From Solibacillus sp. FSL R7-0668 (GTDB lineage Bacteria; Bacillota; Bacilli; Bacillales_A; Planococcaceae), in contig NZ_JBBOUU010000001.1 in the NCBI RefSeq assembly GCF_038006205.1, positions 3,910,001-3,974,000 on the forward strand: 64,000 nucleotides of DNA, in the 5' to 3' direction. Every line of letters begins with the position of its first letter. Positions within the stretch are counted from its first letter, which is position 1. Below are positions 51,665-61,983 of this stretch, piece by piece. The notes under the pieces are model-generated. The model searched no databases, was not told the origin of the DNA, and saw only the letters and a list, made by a program, of their open reading frames with translations. The position numbers and the translations under genes are program-made.

Positions 51665-53017
51665 CTATTCCTCACGTGGAGGTGGGGTAAATTCTAAATT
51701 TAAGAATTTATTATATTCTTTTCTGAATGCTAAGCTCACTGTACCGGTAGGACCATTACGTTGCTTCGCTATAATAATCTCGATAATATCCTTACTTTCT
51801 GATTCTTTATCGTAGTAGTCATCACGGTAAAGGAACGCTACAATATCGGCATCTTGCTCGATTGAACCCGATTCACGTAAGTCACTCATCATCGGACGCT
51901 TATCTTGGCGCTGCTCTACACCACGAGAAAGCTGTGATAGTGCAATAACAGGTACTTGTAATTCACGCGCCAGACCTTTTAACGAACGAGAAATCTCAGA
52001 TACTTCCTGCTGACGGTTTTCTCCAGGTTTACCACTTCCTAAAATCAGCTGTAAATAATCAATTAGGATCATGCCTAGCCCATTTTCCTTTGCTAAGCGT
52101 CGGCATTTGGCACGGATATCGGCCATACGTACACCCGGTGAGTCGTCGATATAAATGCCGGAGTTCGATAAACTTCCCATTGCCATCGTCAGCTTGCCCC
52201 AATCTTCCGTTTCTAAAGCGCCGGTACGTAAGCGCTGTGCGTCAATATTGCCCTCTGCACATAACATACGCATGACAAGCTGGTCGGCACCCATCTCTAG
52301 AGAGAAAATCGCGACATTTTCACGCGCCTTTACGGCAACACTTTGGGCGACATTTAACGCAAAGGCTGTTTTACCAACGGATGGACGTGCTGCTACAATA
52401 ATTAAATCATTGCGCTGGAACCCTGCCGTCATTTTGTCTAAATCACGGAACCCTGTCGGAATACCTGTCACGTCCCCGTCACGAGCTTGGAGCTGCTCAA
52501 TATTATCAAATGTTTGAACTAATACATCCTTCACATGCTTAAAGTCGCCCGCATTTTTACGGTTTGATACTTCAAGCATTTTCTTTTCAGCTTCTGCTAA
52601 AAGAACTTCTACTTCATCTTCACGCGTATAGCCATCATCCGCAATTTTCGAAGCGACGCGAATAAGGCGACGTAATATCGCCTTTTCTTCTACGATTTTT
52701 GCATAGTGTGCAATATTGGCAGCAGTCGGAACCGCATTGGCAAGCTCCGTCATATACGTTAAGCCACCAACATCCTCCAGCTCTTTTTTTGCAGATAATT
52801 CTTCTGTAACAGTAACAACATCAATCGCTTTCCCTTGGTCGCTTAAATTCAGCATTGTTTGGAAAATCTTCTGATGCGCAATATGATAAAAATCATCAGC
52901 AATAACTATTTCAGATGCTGTAATCAATGCTTGTGGCTCAAGGAAAATGGCGCCAAGTACCGAGGCTTCTGCTTCGGTATTATGTGGCGGAACGCGGTCC
53001 ATCATGGATTCGCTCAT
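51665..53017 (-). CDS. dnaB: Replicative DNA helicase
   Basis: A 450-aa hexameric helicase of DnaB family (named DnaC in B. subtilis). N-terminal helical domain up to about 150, then RecA-type core with Walker A ARPSVGKTAFALN and ILIDYLQLI. Arg finger region near SSLKGLARELQVP. It follows rplI by 12 nt in the yybS-gdpP-rplI-dnaB operon. Confidence 0.97.
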   Translation of the reverse strand: MSESMMDRVPPHNTEAEASVLGAIFLEPQALITASEIVIADDFYHIAHQKIFQTMLNLSDQGKAIDVVTVTEELSAKKELEDVGGLTYMTELANAVPTAANIAHYAKIVEEKAILRRLIRVASKIADDGYTREDEVEVLLAEAEKKMLEVSNRKNAGDFKHVKDVLVQTFDNIEQLQARDGDVTGIPTGFRDLDKMTAGFQRNDLIIVAARPSVGKTAFALNVAQSVAVKARENVAIFSLEMGADQLVMRMLCAEGNIDAQRLRTGALETEDWGKLTMAMGSLSNSGIYIDDSPGVRMADIRAKCRRLAKENGLGMILIDYLQLILGSGKPGENRQQEVSEISRSLKGLARELQVPVIALSQLSRGVEQRQDKRPMMSDLRESGSIEQDADIVAFLYRDDYYDKESESKDIIEIIIAKQRNGPTGTVSLAFRKEYNKFLNLEFTPPPREE

Positions 53018-53029
53018 TGTTGTCGCTCC

Positions 53030-53476
53030 TTATTCTGCAATAACATGTACTTTTAATGTTGCCTTTACATCGTGATGTAACTTAACAGGAACATCCGTAA
53101 AGCCTAATGAACGGATACCATCATTGCAATCCATTTTACGTTTATCTACTTTAAAGCCGTGTTTCTTTTGTAATTCATCAGCAATTTGCTTTGTTGAAAC
53201 AGAGCCAAATAAACGGCCGCCTTCACCTGATTTTGCTTTCACTTCTACTGTTATTTTTTCTAATTCAACCTTTAAATCTTTCGCTGCTTGTAATTCAGCT
53301 GCGGCATTTTTTTCTGCTAGACGTTGTTGCCCTTGTAATTCGCTCATTGCTTGGTTGTTTGCTTCTTTTGCATGACCATTTTTAATTAAAAAGTTGCGTG
53401 CATAGCCTTCTGCAACCTCTTTAATTTCGCCTTTTTTCCCTTTACCTTTAACATCCTTTAAAAATACTACTTTCAT
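53030..53476 (-). CDS. rplI: 50S ribosomal protein L9
   Basis: A 148-aa protein starting [20 protein letters not shown], with the central helix and C-terminal domain of L9. It overlaps gdpP by 4 nt (ATGA), so expression is coupled. Confidence 0.98.
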   Translation of the reverse strand: MKVVFLKDVKGKGKKGEIKEVAEGYARNFLIKNGHAKEANNQAMSELQGQQRLAEKNAAAELQAAKDLKVELEKITVEVKAKSGEGGRLFGSVSTKQIADELQKKHGFKVDKRKMDCNDGIRSLGFTDVPVKLHHDVKATLKVHVIAE

Positions 53477-55446
53477 GATTGTTTACTCCCTTCGACTATT
53501 TCAGTAATTGCTGCATATAAATGCTGTTTTGCCTCATCAATCGAGCTAACGGCCATTTGTGTTGCAGCATTTGTTAAATGACCGCCACCGCCGAGCTGCT
53601 CCATTATCAGCTGTACATTCACTTCGCCTAATGATCGGGCGCTAATCCCCATTAGGCCATCACTACGATGTGCGATTACAAACGAAGCACCAATATCTTT
53701 CATCGTTAACAAAATATCGGCCGTTTGTGCGATGAGCACCGAATCATATACTGTTGAATTTTCGCCATGTGCTACTGCAATCCCTTTATAAGGAAATTCA
53801 ACGGTTTGGATAATTTTCGAGCGCGTTACATACGTTTCAATATCTTCCTTCAATAAACGCTGAATGAGTACAGTATCTGCACCAAATGTACGTAAATACG
53901 AGGCCGCCTCAAAAGTACGGGCGCCTGTTCGCAATGTAAAGCTTTTCGTATCAACAATAATACCAGATAACAGCGCGGTTGCCTCTAATGGCACTAGCTT
54001 TTCATTCTGTGGCTGATATTCAAGCAACTCTGTCACAAGCTCTGCTGTAGACGAGGCATAGGGCTCCATATAAACTAATGTCGGGTTCGTAATAAATTCC
54101 TCACCGCGACGATGATGGTCAATAACAACGACCTTATCCGTTTTACTTAATAAACGGCTATCTATTACTAAACTTGGTTTATGCGTATCAACAATAATGA
54201 CGAGCGACTTTGAAGTCATTTTTGATAATGCATCATCTGGTGTGATAAAACGATCATAGAAATCCGTTTTTGCCTCTAGCTCATTCATTAAACGTTCGAC
54301 ACTACCATGTACTTCATCAAAGTTCACGATAATATCGCCCTCTATGCCATTCATTGCTACCATTTTACGTACACCCACACAAGCACCAATTGAGTCCATA
54401 TCCGGATTTTTATGACCCATAACAAATACGCGATCACTATCTTGAATTAAGTCACTTAGTGCATGTGAAATAACACGAGCACGTACCCTTGTGCGTTTTT
54501 CAACAGGGTTGGTTTTTCCGCCATAAAAACGGATTTTCCCATTCGATTGCTTAATCGCTACCTGGTCACCACCACGTCCTAATACTAAATCCAATCCCGA
54601 CTGTGCAAGCTGCCCAAGCTCTACTAAAGATTGAGAGCCTGCGCCAACACCAATACTTAACGTCAGCGATAGATTTTTCTGCATCGTGCGCTCACGAACA
54701 ACATCTAAAATCGAAAAACGCTTTTGTTCTAGCTCTGCTAAAATTGCATCATTAAATACCGCAATATAACGATCCGATGCAAAACGTTTTACGAAAATAT
54801 CATATTGCGCAGCCCATTCATTAATAATTGACGTCACCATGGTATTCGTTAAACTGCGAGATTGATCGTCCATACCAGACGTTAATTCATCATAATTATC
54901 TATAAATATTATCCCAAGCACAGTACGATCTGCTAAATATTGCTTTTCAATCTGTACTTGCTTCGTCACATCAAAGAAATACAAGATCTTTTCTTCTTTT
55001 TTATAAAACACATTATATTTGCGATCAAATAAAGCAATCGTCATTTCTTCTTTCTTCCCTTGCATCACAAGGGTATGCAGCGTTTCAGAAATACTAAATA
55101 GCTCCTGCCCTACTAATGATTCTAGTTGAACTACACGTTGCATAAATGGATTAGCCCATTCAATTGAAAAATCATCATTTAAAATAAGAATCCCAAACGG
55201 CATCTCCAAAAATGCCTCTTCACCAACATCCTTCAGACGAAACGATAATGCTTCAATATGCTTTTCCGTTTCTAAATACGTTAAGAGCTCTACACGCCAC
55301 GTATAATACATCGCTACCGCAAAAACGAATACAAAGGCAATCCCAATCCATACATTCCACATCATAATAAGGACAGCTGCTACTAAGCTTAGTAAGAACA
55401 ATACTAGCAATGGATATCGAATTGGTCGTTTACGAAAAATCCCCAT
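53473..55446 (-). CDS. gdpP: c-di-AMP phosphodiesterase GdpP
   Basis: A 657-aa protein: two membrane helices (about 10-50), PAS-like domain (65-145), degenerate GGDEF (150-300) and DHH/DHHA1. The DHH motifs are [31 protein letters not shown] and [10 protein letters not shown]. It hydrolyses c-di-AMP to pApA. ATG 55446 follows GAGGAG overlapping the end of yybS; an upstream in-frame codon lacks a site. Confidence 0.96.
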   Translation of the reverse strand: MGIFRKRPIRYPLLVLFLLSLVAAVLIMMWNVWIGIAFVFVFAVAMYYTWRVELLTYLETEKHIEALSFRLKDVGEEAFLEMPFGILILNDDFSIEWANPFMQRVVQLESLVGQELFSISETLHTLVMQGKKEEMTIALFDRKYNVFYKKEEKILYFFDVTKQVQIEKQYLADRTVLGIIFIDNYDELTSGMDDQSRSLTNTMVTSIINEWAAQYDIFVKRFASDRYIAVFNDAILAELEQKRFSILDVVRERTMQKNLSLTLSIGVGAGSQSLVELGQLAQSGLDLVLGRGGDQVAIKQSNGKIRFYGGKTNPVEKRTRVRARVISHALSDLIQDSDRVFVMGHKNPDMDSIGACVGVRKMVAMNGIEGDIIVNFDEVHGSVERLMNELEAKTDFYDRFITPDDALSKMTSKSLVIIVDTHKPSLVIDSRLLSKTDKVVVIDHHRRGEEFITNPTLVYMEPYASSTAELVTELLEYQPQNEKLVPLEATALLSGIIVDTKSFTLRTGARTFEAASYLRTFGADTVLIQRLLKEDIETYVTRSKIIQTVEFPYKGIAVAHGENSTVYDSVLIAQTADILLTMKDIGASFVIAHRSDGLMGISARSLGEVNVQLIMEQLGGGGHLTNAATQMAVSSIDEAKQHLYAAITEIVEGSKQS

Positions 55447-55459
55447 TTCAATCAGCTCC

Positions 55460-56407
55460 TCATTTTTGACTCTTTTGTACAATAAATTCTCGAGCATTAA
55501 ACCCTAAATCAATAATACCAATTAGAATAACAAACGAATAAAATGGAATCGCCATTAGCGTACTAATCACCTTTAAAAACTTCGGTTGTTTATAGCAATC
55601 CAGCACATAGTGGATAAACGAGATCCCTTGTATTGTTAGTAATACCCATAAAATCATCGAAACATTTAACATAACCATCCCTAATGTTGAATCTATCTCA
55701 GGACGGACAAATAAATTAACTGCTAATACAATGAAGTAATACCAAAGAATCGAGCGTGGTAAGCGTAGTTTACTAAATTCAGCAAATTTAGGTACATCTA
55801 CTTTCAAGCGTTTTAATATCGGTAAGTTCACCGAAATAAGTACCAACGCAAATAAGAGCATCGAAAGCGTGATTGCAGCCGGAACAACCATGTCTAACAT
55901 ATCTAACATATTCGTTAAATTATCCATTGTTTCCTTTGGCATTGCTTGTCCTGTCATTTGCTCTGTCATTTTAATGGATTCTAAATACGTTTTCCGCATC
56001 AAATCCAATGACTCTCTAATAAAATCAACTGCAAATAAACGAACCGCGATTACATATTGAATCGCAAATGTAATGATTAAAATGACACTTGTGGATAAAA
56101 ACATAAATACTTTGCTTTTTTTATTATAAATGGCGTCACCAATCGTCATACCTGCTGCTGCAAAGATTATCGAAGCGGGTATTAGGAGCAATCCACCAAT
56201 AAAAAAAGTAACGATAATTGCCGCAATAGTTACGAATAGCGATGATTTTCGATCATAGTGTGCACTATACCAAATAAGTGGTAGTGGTGCGACTACTGCT
56301 GCAAGTAAGTTCGCTATAGGCACATAAAAAACGATGGCCATCAACACTGTAAACAGTGCAATCATCATCGCGCCGTGTGCTAACTTCCTTGATTGATTAT
56401 TTTGCAT
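55460..56407 (-). CDS. yybS: YybS family membrane protein (DUF2232)
   Basis: A 315-aa protein with about eight membrane helices, matching DUF2232, always before gdpP in Bacillales. Function is unknown, possibly a transporter-like component linked to c-di-AMP. It ends 13 nt before the gdpP start. Confidence 0.9.
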   Translation of the reverse strand: MQNNQSRKLAHGAMMIALFTVLMAIVFYVPIANLLAAVVAPLPLIWYSAHYDRKSSLFVTIAAIIVTFFIGGLLLIPASIIFAAAGMTIGDAIYNKKSKVFMFLSTSVILIITFAIQYVIAVRLFAVDFIRESLDLMRKTYLESIKMTEQMTGQAMPKETMDNLTNMLDMLDMVVPAAITLSMLLFALVLISVNLPILKRLKVDVPKFAEFSKLRLPRSILWYYFIVLAVNLFVRPEIDSTLGMVMLNVSMILWVLLTIQGISFIHYVLDCYKQPKFLKVISTLMAIPFYSFVILIGIIDLGFNAREFIVQKSQK

Positions 56408-56587
56408 GGAGAACCTTCCTTATCTAATGTTCGAAAGACTACATAAAGTGCAAATACACACAGGTCTTTCCTATGCCGAGTCCTATATATGATTCATCGG
56501 CCCTTTCAACTTTTCTCACCATTCTATTGTACCATTTTTACATGTTCAAACAAACTAACGCCACATACAATACATAAAATTGAACAA

Positions 56588-56628
56588 CAAAAAACCACTC
56601 AAATCCAAAAATAGATTGAGTGGTTTTT
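56588..56628 (-). terminator. Terminator of rpsR copy 1
   Basis: Stem AAAAACCACTCAATC/GATTTGAGTGGTTTTTT, 30 bp past the rpsR stop. Confidence 0.85.
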
Positions 56629-56657
56629 AAAATGGTTACCTAATAACCAAATGAGAC

Positions 56658-56894
56658 TTATTTGTCTTCAGCAACGAATGGTAATAATGCCATAATACGT
56701 GAAACTTTGATTGCAGATGTAAGTTTACGTTGGTATTTAGCAGAAGTACCTGTTACGCGACGTGGTAAAATTTTACCGCGCTCAGAGATGAATTTCTTTA
56801 AAAGATCTACATCTTTGTAGTCGATGTGCGTAATGTTATTTGAAGTGAAGTAGCAAACTTTACGGCGTTTGCGGCCTCCGCGACGTGGTGCCAT
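56658..56894 (-). CDS. rpsR: 30S ribosomal protein S18, copy 1
   Basis: A 78-aa complete S18 protein ([18 protein letters not shown]..., ending VAEDK). Its product differs from copy 2 at a single residue, D versus E before the last Lys. It is separated from ssb by the recombinase element but adjoins yybS, its normal neighbour, so it may be the native gene. Expression probably depends on a promoter in the element's left end (57004-57031). GGAGGAACACGAT precedes the ATG. Confidence 0.95.
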   Translation of the reverse strand: MAPRRGGRKRRKVCYFTSNNITHIDYKDVDLLKKFISERGKILPRRVTGTSAKYQRKLTSAIKVSRIMALLPFVAEDK

Positions 56895-56968
56895 TATCGT
56901 GTTCCTCCTTTTAATTTTTAAGTTTATAGATGCGTGTTCTTAGAACGGTAATTATGTTTACCGCCCTA

Positions 56969-57031
56969 TGTGTAATCTTTGATTTAACAATGGTTACTTA
57001 AATAGTATACGCTTTACTGTGTAATCTTCAA
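56969..57031 (-). promoter_or_regulatory. Element left end with inverted-repeat units and outward promoter
   Basis: Two copies of TGTGTAATC (56969-56977 and 57018-57026). On the minus strand TTGAAG (57026-57031), 16-bp spacer, TATACT (57004-57009) forms a good sigma-A promoter pointing to rpsR copy 1. The -35 box overlaps the second repeat unit, so recombinase binding could affect it. Confidence 0.65.
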
Positions 57032-57066
57032 ATGAAAATATCTTTACTTCCAAGAGGTTTTACATT

Positions 57067-57522
57067 TTACGAATCTTTATTCAGCTTAGTTATTTTTGAC
57101 GCTTGAATATGCTGGATATATTGTTCAAGGTCATAAATTCTTCGCTTCAAATTTTGATTCTCAATTGTTAGAGATGCATTTTGGTCTAACGTCATTTTCT
57201 TTTCTTCCTTTAGCTGTTTATTTTCAGCTCTTAGTTTTTCAATTCTTTCAGCTTGTAATGTTCCATTTGCCCGTTTTTCACGTTTAGGAGCCTCTACAGG
57301 GGCGTTTTGGTCTTCTTGTAGAGAAATAGCTTCTTCTACTAACTCCTTTAAATCGAGGCGATTGTAAAGAGTTTTACGGGATATTCCTGCTGCCGCAGCT
57401 ACACCAGCTATTGTAATAGGCTTACAAGCCTTTTTGAGCTTCTTTAAAGCTTCTTCAACCTTAATAGTTGATTTTGTTCGGTTAAACTCTGCTAAAGGCA
57501 TCTTTTTATTTTCAGTCATCAA
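57067..57522 (-). CDS. TnpC-like accessory protein
   Basis: A 151-aa protein: N-terminal helix-turn-helix (PITIAGVAAAAGISRKTLYN, about 37-56) and C-terminal coiled coil (IEKLRAENKQLKEEKKMTL, about 95-145). This matches TnpC of Tn554, which directs orientation and efficiency of transposition. It overlaps the upstream recombinase by 11 nt. Confidence 0.75.
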   Translation of the reverse strand: MMTENKKMPLAEFNRTKSTIKVEEALKKLKKACKPITIAGVAAAAGISRKTLYNRLDLKELVEEAISLQEDQNAPVEAPKREKRANGTLQAERIEKLRAENKQLKEEKKMTLDQNASLTIENQNLKRRIYDLEQYIQHIQASKITKLNKDS

Positions 57523-59161
57523 TAGAACCTTCTTTCAATGCGACTTTTAGCTGTAAATCAGTAATGTATTTCACTAATTTCCCTTGTTGGTAGTTTAATT
57601 TTGTAGTATAAACACTATCAGTAGGGGAGTTGGCTAACTCTGCTTTCACTTTTTCTAACCGTCTTTCGTATACAGGTAAGTGATCTGCTGAAGCGATAAA
57701 CTCACTACAACCTAAACATACTCCATCTTGTGCACAAGGTTCGCCTCGCATTGGATGATGTAAACATAATCCGTGTGGTAGAAGTTCGATTTTTAATGCT
57801 CTACGCATCTTATCAATTTGTTCGACTGTTTTCCCCTTAAATGGATTTACTTCGCCTTCAATTGACTCTAAGACAATTTTATTTGTTGAAGAAATAGGTG
57901 TTTCACCAGTTAAAATATTTTCAATTATTTTCTGCTTCTGTCCTTTAGTATGGTCATATGTTTCAGTCATCATAATGGATTCGTGATTTAACATTTCTGC
58001 TACATCGTGTATTTTCATTCCATCTTTTAATGCGTACGTCGCAAAAATATGTCTGAAATAATGTGACGTTAATACCAATGGCTTTCCATTAGAATCTAAT
58101 ATGTTATTTTCTTTGACGAAAGGATTTAAAAAACTTCGATTCCAGTTACCGTGATCAGCCAATAGAATACGAGGTGTATTATTTAGTGAATCTTTATATG
58201 CTGACACATATAAGAATAAATATGACATTCCTGAAAGTTCTCGTAATGGTTTAGAGAATTCCTCTAGCTTATGAATAGCTTTAACGACCATCTCATTTGC
58301 AGGTCTATCAACATCAACTTTAGTTTTCTTAGTCTTAGTAGTTGTATAAGTAATCTGATACTCTCCACCAATCACTTTTACACATCCCGATTTAACTGTT
58401 AGACATTCACTAATACGTATACCTAGTTGAGTCATTAAGATTACGCTAGTGGCTGCGAAGTAACGTGAAACGTCTTTAATCTTGTATGTTGAAATGTTTT
58501 CGGTATCAATCACTTCAAATATATCAGAAATTGTTTTTTCAGCTGTCTGTAGTAATAAATCGATTTCACTGTTTGCTGGTAGAACTTTATTTGTTTTACC
58601 GAATTTAGTGTCAATTTTGATGCCTTTGTTATTAATGATCAGCTCATCGTAAACAAGTTCATAACCTGCGGTTTCCTTTGCAGAATCCCATCCACGAGTG
58701 GAACCTCTAAGTAATAGCTCTTTCATTACCTGACCATTTTTCTTTTTACTTACACCTGATAATTCTGATCCTAGAACGAAATTCAAGTAGGATACAAATT
58801 CAGTCTTAGTAAAGTCTTTAAACGAAGTTATATGTTCATTTTGTTGTAAGAATATTGGTAGTCGAGAAAACGCTGATAGCTTTCTTTTAACAGAGTTAAA
58901 AGTATTAAGCGTAAGCTCACTTAGAATATAGTGTTTGATTACTTTTTGTATACGAGGGTAATCTTTAAACTCACTAAAATTTAGTCGCAGTTTACCTGGT
59001 TTAAGATGTTCAAATTCATCTGCTAGGATTTCACTGAAGTCCCATATATCATCTGAAAAAGTACTCTTTCCTACTTTGAAATCTTTCTCATTATTTTTTT
59101 GGATTGGACCTTGTTCAGTTATTAAAAGTTTCAGCTTTAATTCACCCAATATTTTCACCAC
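57512..59161 (-). CDS. Tyrosine recombinase, third of the trio
   Basis: A 549-aa integrase. Catalytic residues: Arg in QLGIRISECL, then SHYFRHIFATYALKDG, LNHESIMM and Tyr in TETYDHT. The C-terminal extension carries Cys/His groups (CLHHPMRGEPC and CLGCSEFI), probably a Zn knuckle. It overlaps the previous gene by 20 nt and the TnpC-like gene by 11 nt. It corresponds in role to TnpB of Tn554. Confidence 0.88.
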   Translation of the reverse strand: MVKILGELKLKLLITEQGPIQKNNEKDFKVGKSTFSDDIWDFSEILADEFEHLKPGKLRLNFSEFKDYPRIQKVIKHYILSELTLNTFNSVKRKLSAFSRLPIFLQQNEHITSFKDFTKTEFVSYLNFVLGSELSGVSKKKNGQVMKELLLRGSTRGWDSAKETAGYELVYDELIINNKGIKIDTKFGKTNKVLPANSEIDLLLQTAEKTISDIFEVIDTENISTYKIKDVSRYFAATSVILMTQLGIRISECLTVKSGCVKVIGGEYQITYTTTKTKKTKVDVDRPANEMVVKAIHKLEEFSKPLRELSGMSYLFLYVSAYKDSLNNTPRILLADHGNWNRSFLNPFVKENNILDSNGKPLVLTSHYFRHIFATYALKDGMKIHDVAEMLNHESIMMTETYDHTKGQKQKIIENILTGETPISSTNKIVLESIEGEVNPFKGKTVEQIDKMRRALKIELLPHGLCLHHPMRGEPCAQDGVCLGCSEFIASADHLPVYERRLEKVKAELANSPTDSVYTTKLNYQQGKLVKYITDLQLKVALKEGSIDD

Positions 59162-60551
59162 CTTGTAAAGCTTTTAAGCGATCTATAATAGTCTCTAAAG
59201 CTTTCTCAGTTTGGTTCAATACGTGTTCATTTCCAAAAAGGTCTTCTGCCATATATCTTGCCTTGTCAGCTCTTATACGTCTTAAATGATCTTCGTGAAC
59301 ATCTAGAAACTCAGGAGTCGTAATAAACTTAGGACAGAATAGACATGCATTAGGTTTTTTACAATTAGGTACTTCTTTTGCCAATGGCTTACCACAAGCA
59401 CCGTCAGGTAGCTGTACAACTAACTTCGTTTCCTGCGTTATTTCTTCACCAGAATCAGTTTTAATGTCTTCTAGAGACTCTTTAACAGTACCGATAAATC
59501 CTAATTTCTTGTATTCTTCCGTTAGCTTGTCATTTCGAACTTTTGCATACAGCCTTGTTGAGTGCATCGATTGGTGACCGAGATATTGTTGTATCTCAAA
59601 AGGGGACAGACCGTTGTTCAACATTTCGGTTCCTAAAGTATGTCTAAAACTGTGAAAAGTTATCGTTCGAGGTAAATGGTTTCTAGCTAACCAAATTTCA
59701 AGTTTTTCCCTTGAGTCTTTTGGATTAATAACTCTGATATCACCATTTTGTCCTCGATAAGAAAACAACTTATCTTTAGGATTATTCAACCCTAATTCGT
59801 CAAGTTTTTTTACTAGATATTGAACTGCCGACTTCACTTTATTATTTACAGGAATGTAGCGTTCAGTTAGATTTTTAGGGCTTACAACTTCTAAAAGGTT
59901 CTTACCTAAAATATCTACTTCTATACAATCTTTAGTTAATAATAAAGCTTCTGAAATTCGAATTCCTGTGTGTCTAATAATAGCGACCATAGGATGTATT
60001 AAATAACCTTTAATATTTCGCTTCCCATCTTCTTTTTCCTTTATTTCAAAAGGAACTTCGAGAGACTTGTCGATTACTGCCAAATGGTCATCTTCAATAA
60101 CTTTCGTTTTCAGAGTATCTTGTGTTTTTAACATTCGAAATTCTGTTCCATCAAATATTGTATGTTTAGGGAACCCAAGCATTTGAAAGAAAGTCCCGTG
60201 ATCTAGAATAGATTTTAATGCTGCAATAACAATAGATCTTGTACTAGCAGAAGACTTATTCTCTAACAAATAAAGTACGAATAGCTCAATCATTTCGTAT
60301 TCAATTTCTTCAAATGTTTTAATATCTATTTCTTCTTCCTTTAGGAATTCAAAAAAGGCTTTTAAGGAATAGTTGTATCGATGTAGTGTTGAAACACTTT
60401 TAGTTTCCATATTTAAAAGTTTGCTGGTAATTTCCTTGATGGTATCTCTAAAATACCCTTCGGGTATGAAGTCGAAGCTGAAATTATACATTTCATTTTT
60501 TCCATCAATTGACCAATAATCACTTTTAATATCCAGTAATAAGCTAGTCAT
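59142..60551 (-). CDS. Tyrosine recombinase, second of the trio
   Basis: A 469-aa integrase. Arg in HTGIRISEALL, then TFHSFRHTLGTEMLNN, LGHQSMHS and Tyr in TRLYAKV, so all catalytic positions are present. The C-terminus has a Cys cluster (CGKPLAKEVPNC, then CLFCPKFI), like the third recombinase. Its start directly abuts the end of tnpA. The Cys-rich extensions are shared only by these two. Confidence 0.88.
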   Translation of the reverse strand: MTSLLLDIKSDYWSIDGKNEMYNFSFDFIPEGYFRDTIKEITSKLLNMETKSVSTLHRYNYSLKAFFEFLKEEEIDIKTFEEIEYEMIELFVLYLLENKSSASTRSIVIAALKSILDHGTFFQMLGFPKHTIFDGTEFRMLKTQDTLKTKVIEDDHLAVIDKSLEVPFEIKEKEDGKRNIKGYLIHPMVAIIRHTGIRISEALLLTKDCIEVDILGKNLLEVVSPKNLTERYIPVNNKVKSAVQYLVKKLDELGLNNPKDKLFSYRGQNGDIRVINPKDSREKLEIWLARNHLPRTITFHSFRHTLGTEMLNNGLSPFEIQQYLGHQSMHSTRLYAKVRNDKLTEEYKKLGFIGTVKESLEDIKTDSGEEITQETKLVVQLPDGACGKPLAKEVPNCKKPNACLFCPKFITTPEFLDVHEDHLRRIRADKARYMAEDLFGNEHVLNQTEKALETIIDRLKALQGGENIG

Positions 60552-61640
60552 CTACTTTAGCCCCCTAGTATTTAAAAATCTCTCGTACGATAAGGACAAA
60601 GTTTTTAGTGATGGCTTTGCATATTTAGCTGTAGTTTCAATACTTCCATGTCCCAATCTTTCTTTGATAACATTAATGTCTACGCCCATATCTTGTAATT
60701 CAGACGCATGCGTGTGTCTTAATGTATGAGCTGTTAATTTAACACCTTTTACATCTAGTGCTGCATTTAACTTTGCAAAGAAAGCAATAATAGACTGTCT
60801 AGTTATTGGTTGCCCTAATGTGTTACTTGAGTGAGAAACAAATAAATACTCAACATCTGTTTTGCCAGGTCTGTGATATAAAACATACTCATCAATTTCC
60901 TGTAACAGTTCTGAAGCAACAGGCACAGTACGTTCACCAGTTTTTAATTGCCTATCCTCTAATTCATTTGGACGTTCTATAAGATAGATATTACCTGTCT
61001 TTTTATCAGGATCAGGATAATCAAAATCATCCATTCTTAAATGCAATAATTCTGATGTTCTAAAACCTGTTTCGTATAAGATTTTAAAGATTAATTTATT
61101 TCTAATTAATAAATCTTCATTACCACCATATAAGGTTTCAATCGCTTCATAATATCTAATCGCATCATTATCATATAGCCTCTTTTTATCTGTTTTCTTA
61201 GGTGCTTTCCTCTTGAAATAACTTTGGAAATTCCCCCATTTAGGGGCTATATGCTTTAAGAATCCATAATTCATATTGTTGTTACTTTCTACAGTTACAA
61301 CAGGGGATTCCACATACCCACCTATAACTTCTAAATGTCTATAAAATGAACCTAATGTTGCTAGATATCTATTCCAAGTAGGGGGAGATATCTTTCTTCC
61401 TTTTCGTTGGTCTAAAAACTCTAAAAACCCTAATAATTCTGATGGGTGAACACTATAAAATTTTAAATCATGTTGTTCTAACCAAATATAATAAAGTTTC
61501 AAATCATCCAAATAGCCTTTAATGGTATTAGGAGACAAACCTTTTTTCTCTAACGTGTTCGTAAAATTTAAAACCTCTGGAAGTATCCTCATATTAGAAT
61601 CAACTAATACATATGAGGTTAAAGTTCTTTCAATTCTCAA
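60552..61640 (-). CDS. tnpA: Tyrosine recombinase TnpA-like, first of the trio
   Basis: A 362-aa integrase, the length of Tn554 TnpA. SAM-like N-terminal domain (about 15-100) and catalytic residues Arg in ETGFRTSELL, then TAHTLRHTHASELQDM, LGHGSIET and Tyr in TAKYAKPS. TTG start behind AGGGTGATG; this site lies within the end repeat that is also found upstream of rpsR copy 2. Confidence 0.88.
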   Translation of the reverse strand: MRIERTLTSYVLVDSNMRILPEVLNFTNTLEKKGLSPNTIKGYLDDLKLYYIWLEQHDLKFYSVHPSELLGFLEFLDQRKGRKISPPTWNRYLATLGSFYRHLEVIGGYVESPVVTVESNNNMNYGFLKHIAPKWGNFQSYFKRKAPKKTDKKRLYDNDAIRYYEAIETLYGGNEDLLIRNKLIFKILYETGFRTSELLHLRMDDFDYPDPDKKTGNIYLIERPNELEDRQLKTGERTVPVASELLQEIDEYVLYHRPGKTDVEYLFVSHSSNTLGQPITRQSIIAFFAKLNAALDVKGVKLTAHTLRHTHASELQDMGVDINVIKERLGHGSIETTAKYAKPSLKTLSLSYERFLNTRGLK

Positions 61641-61647
61641 AAAGCAT

Positions 61648-61812
61648 CACCCTATACACGATATTCTGATTACACACTTATACACCAAAGTATATCATCT
61701 GAACATTGCCATATAAAGTTTTAAAAAGGATTACACACACCAATTAATCGATGTGAATAATCTGTTCTTATATACTTTTTAAGAAGTTACTCATTACATT
61801 TAAAATTGAACC
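61648..61812 (+). repeat. End repeat R, before tnpA
   Basis: About 165 bp nearly identical to 62325-62487 (by eye, close to 90 percent). It contains GATTACACA at 61668 and 61729 and carries the tnpA promoter/ribosome site on the minus strand. Confidence 0.8.
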
Positions 61813-61924
61813 TTACCTATCGCTATTACAACCTATGGAGAAAATAAGCAATCTTTTTTATAAAAATCAATCTTAGTAGCTCCACTTTTTCTTTAGAGCA
61901 GTATTCTTTGTGAATACAGCGTAA

Positions 61925-61969
61925 ATAAAAAAGCACAACAAAGGTTATGAAAACCCTGTTGTGCTTTTA
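61925..61969 (-). terminator. Terminator of rpsR copy 2
   Basis: Stem AAAAGCACAACA/TGTTGTGCTTTT with a TTTTTT tail, 15 bp past the stop. It blocks read-through from the ribosomal operon into tnpA. Confidence 0.85.
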
Positions 61970-61983
61970 TTAATAAATAAATT

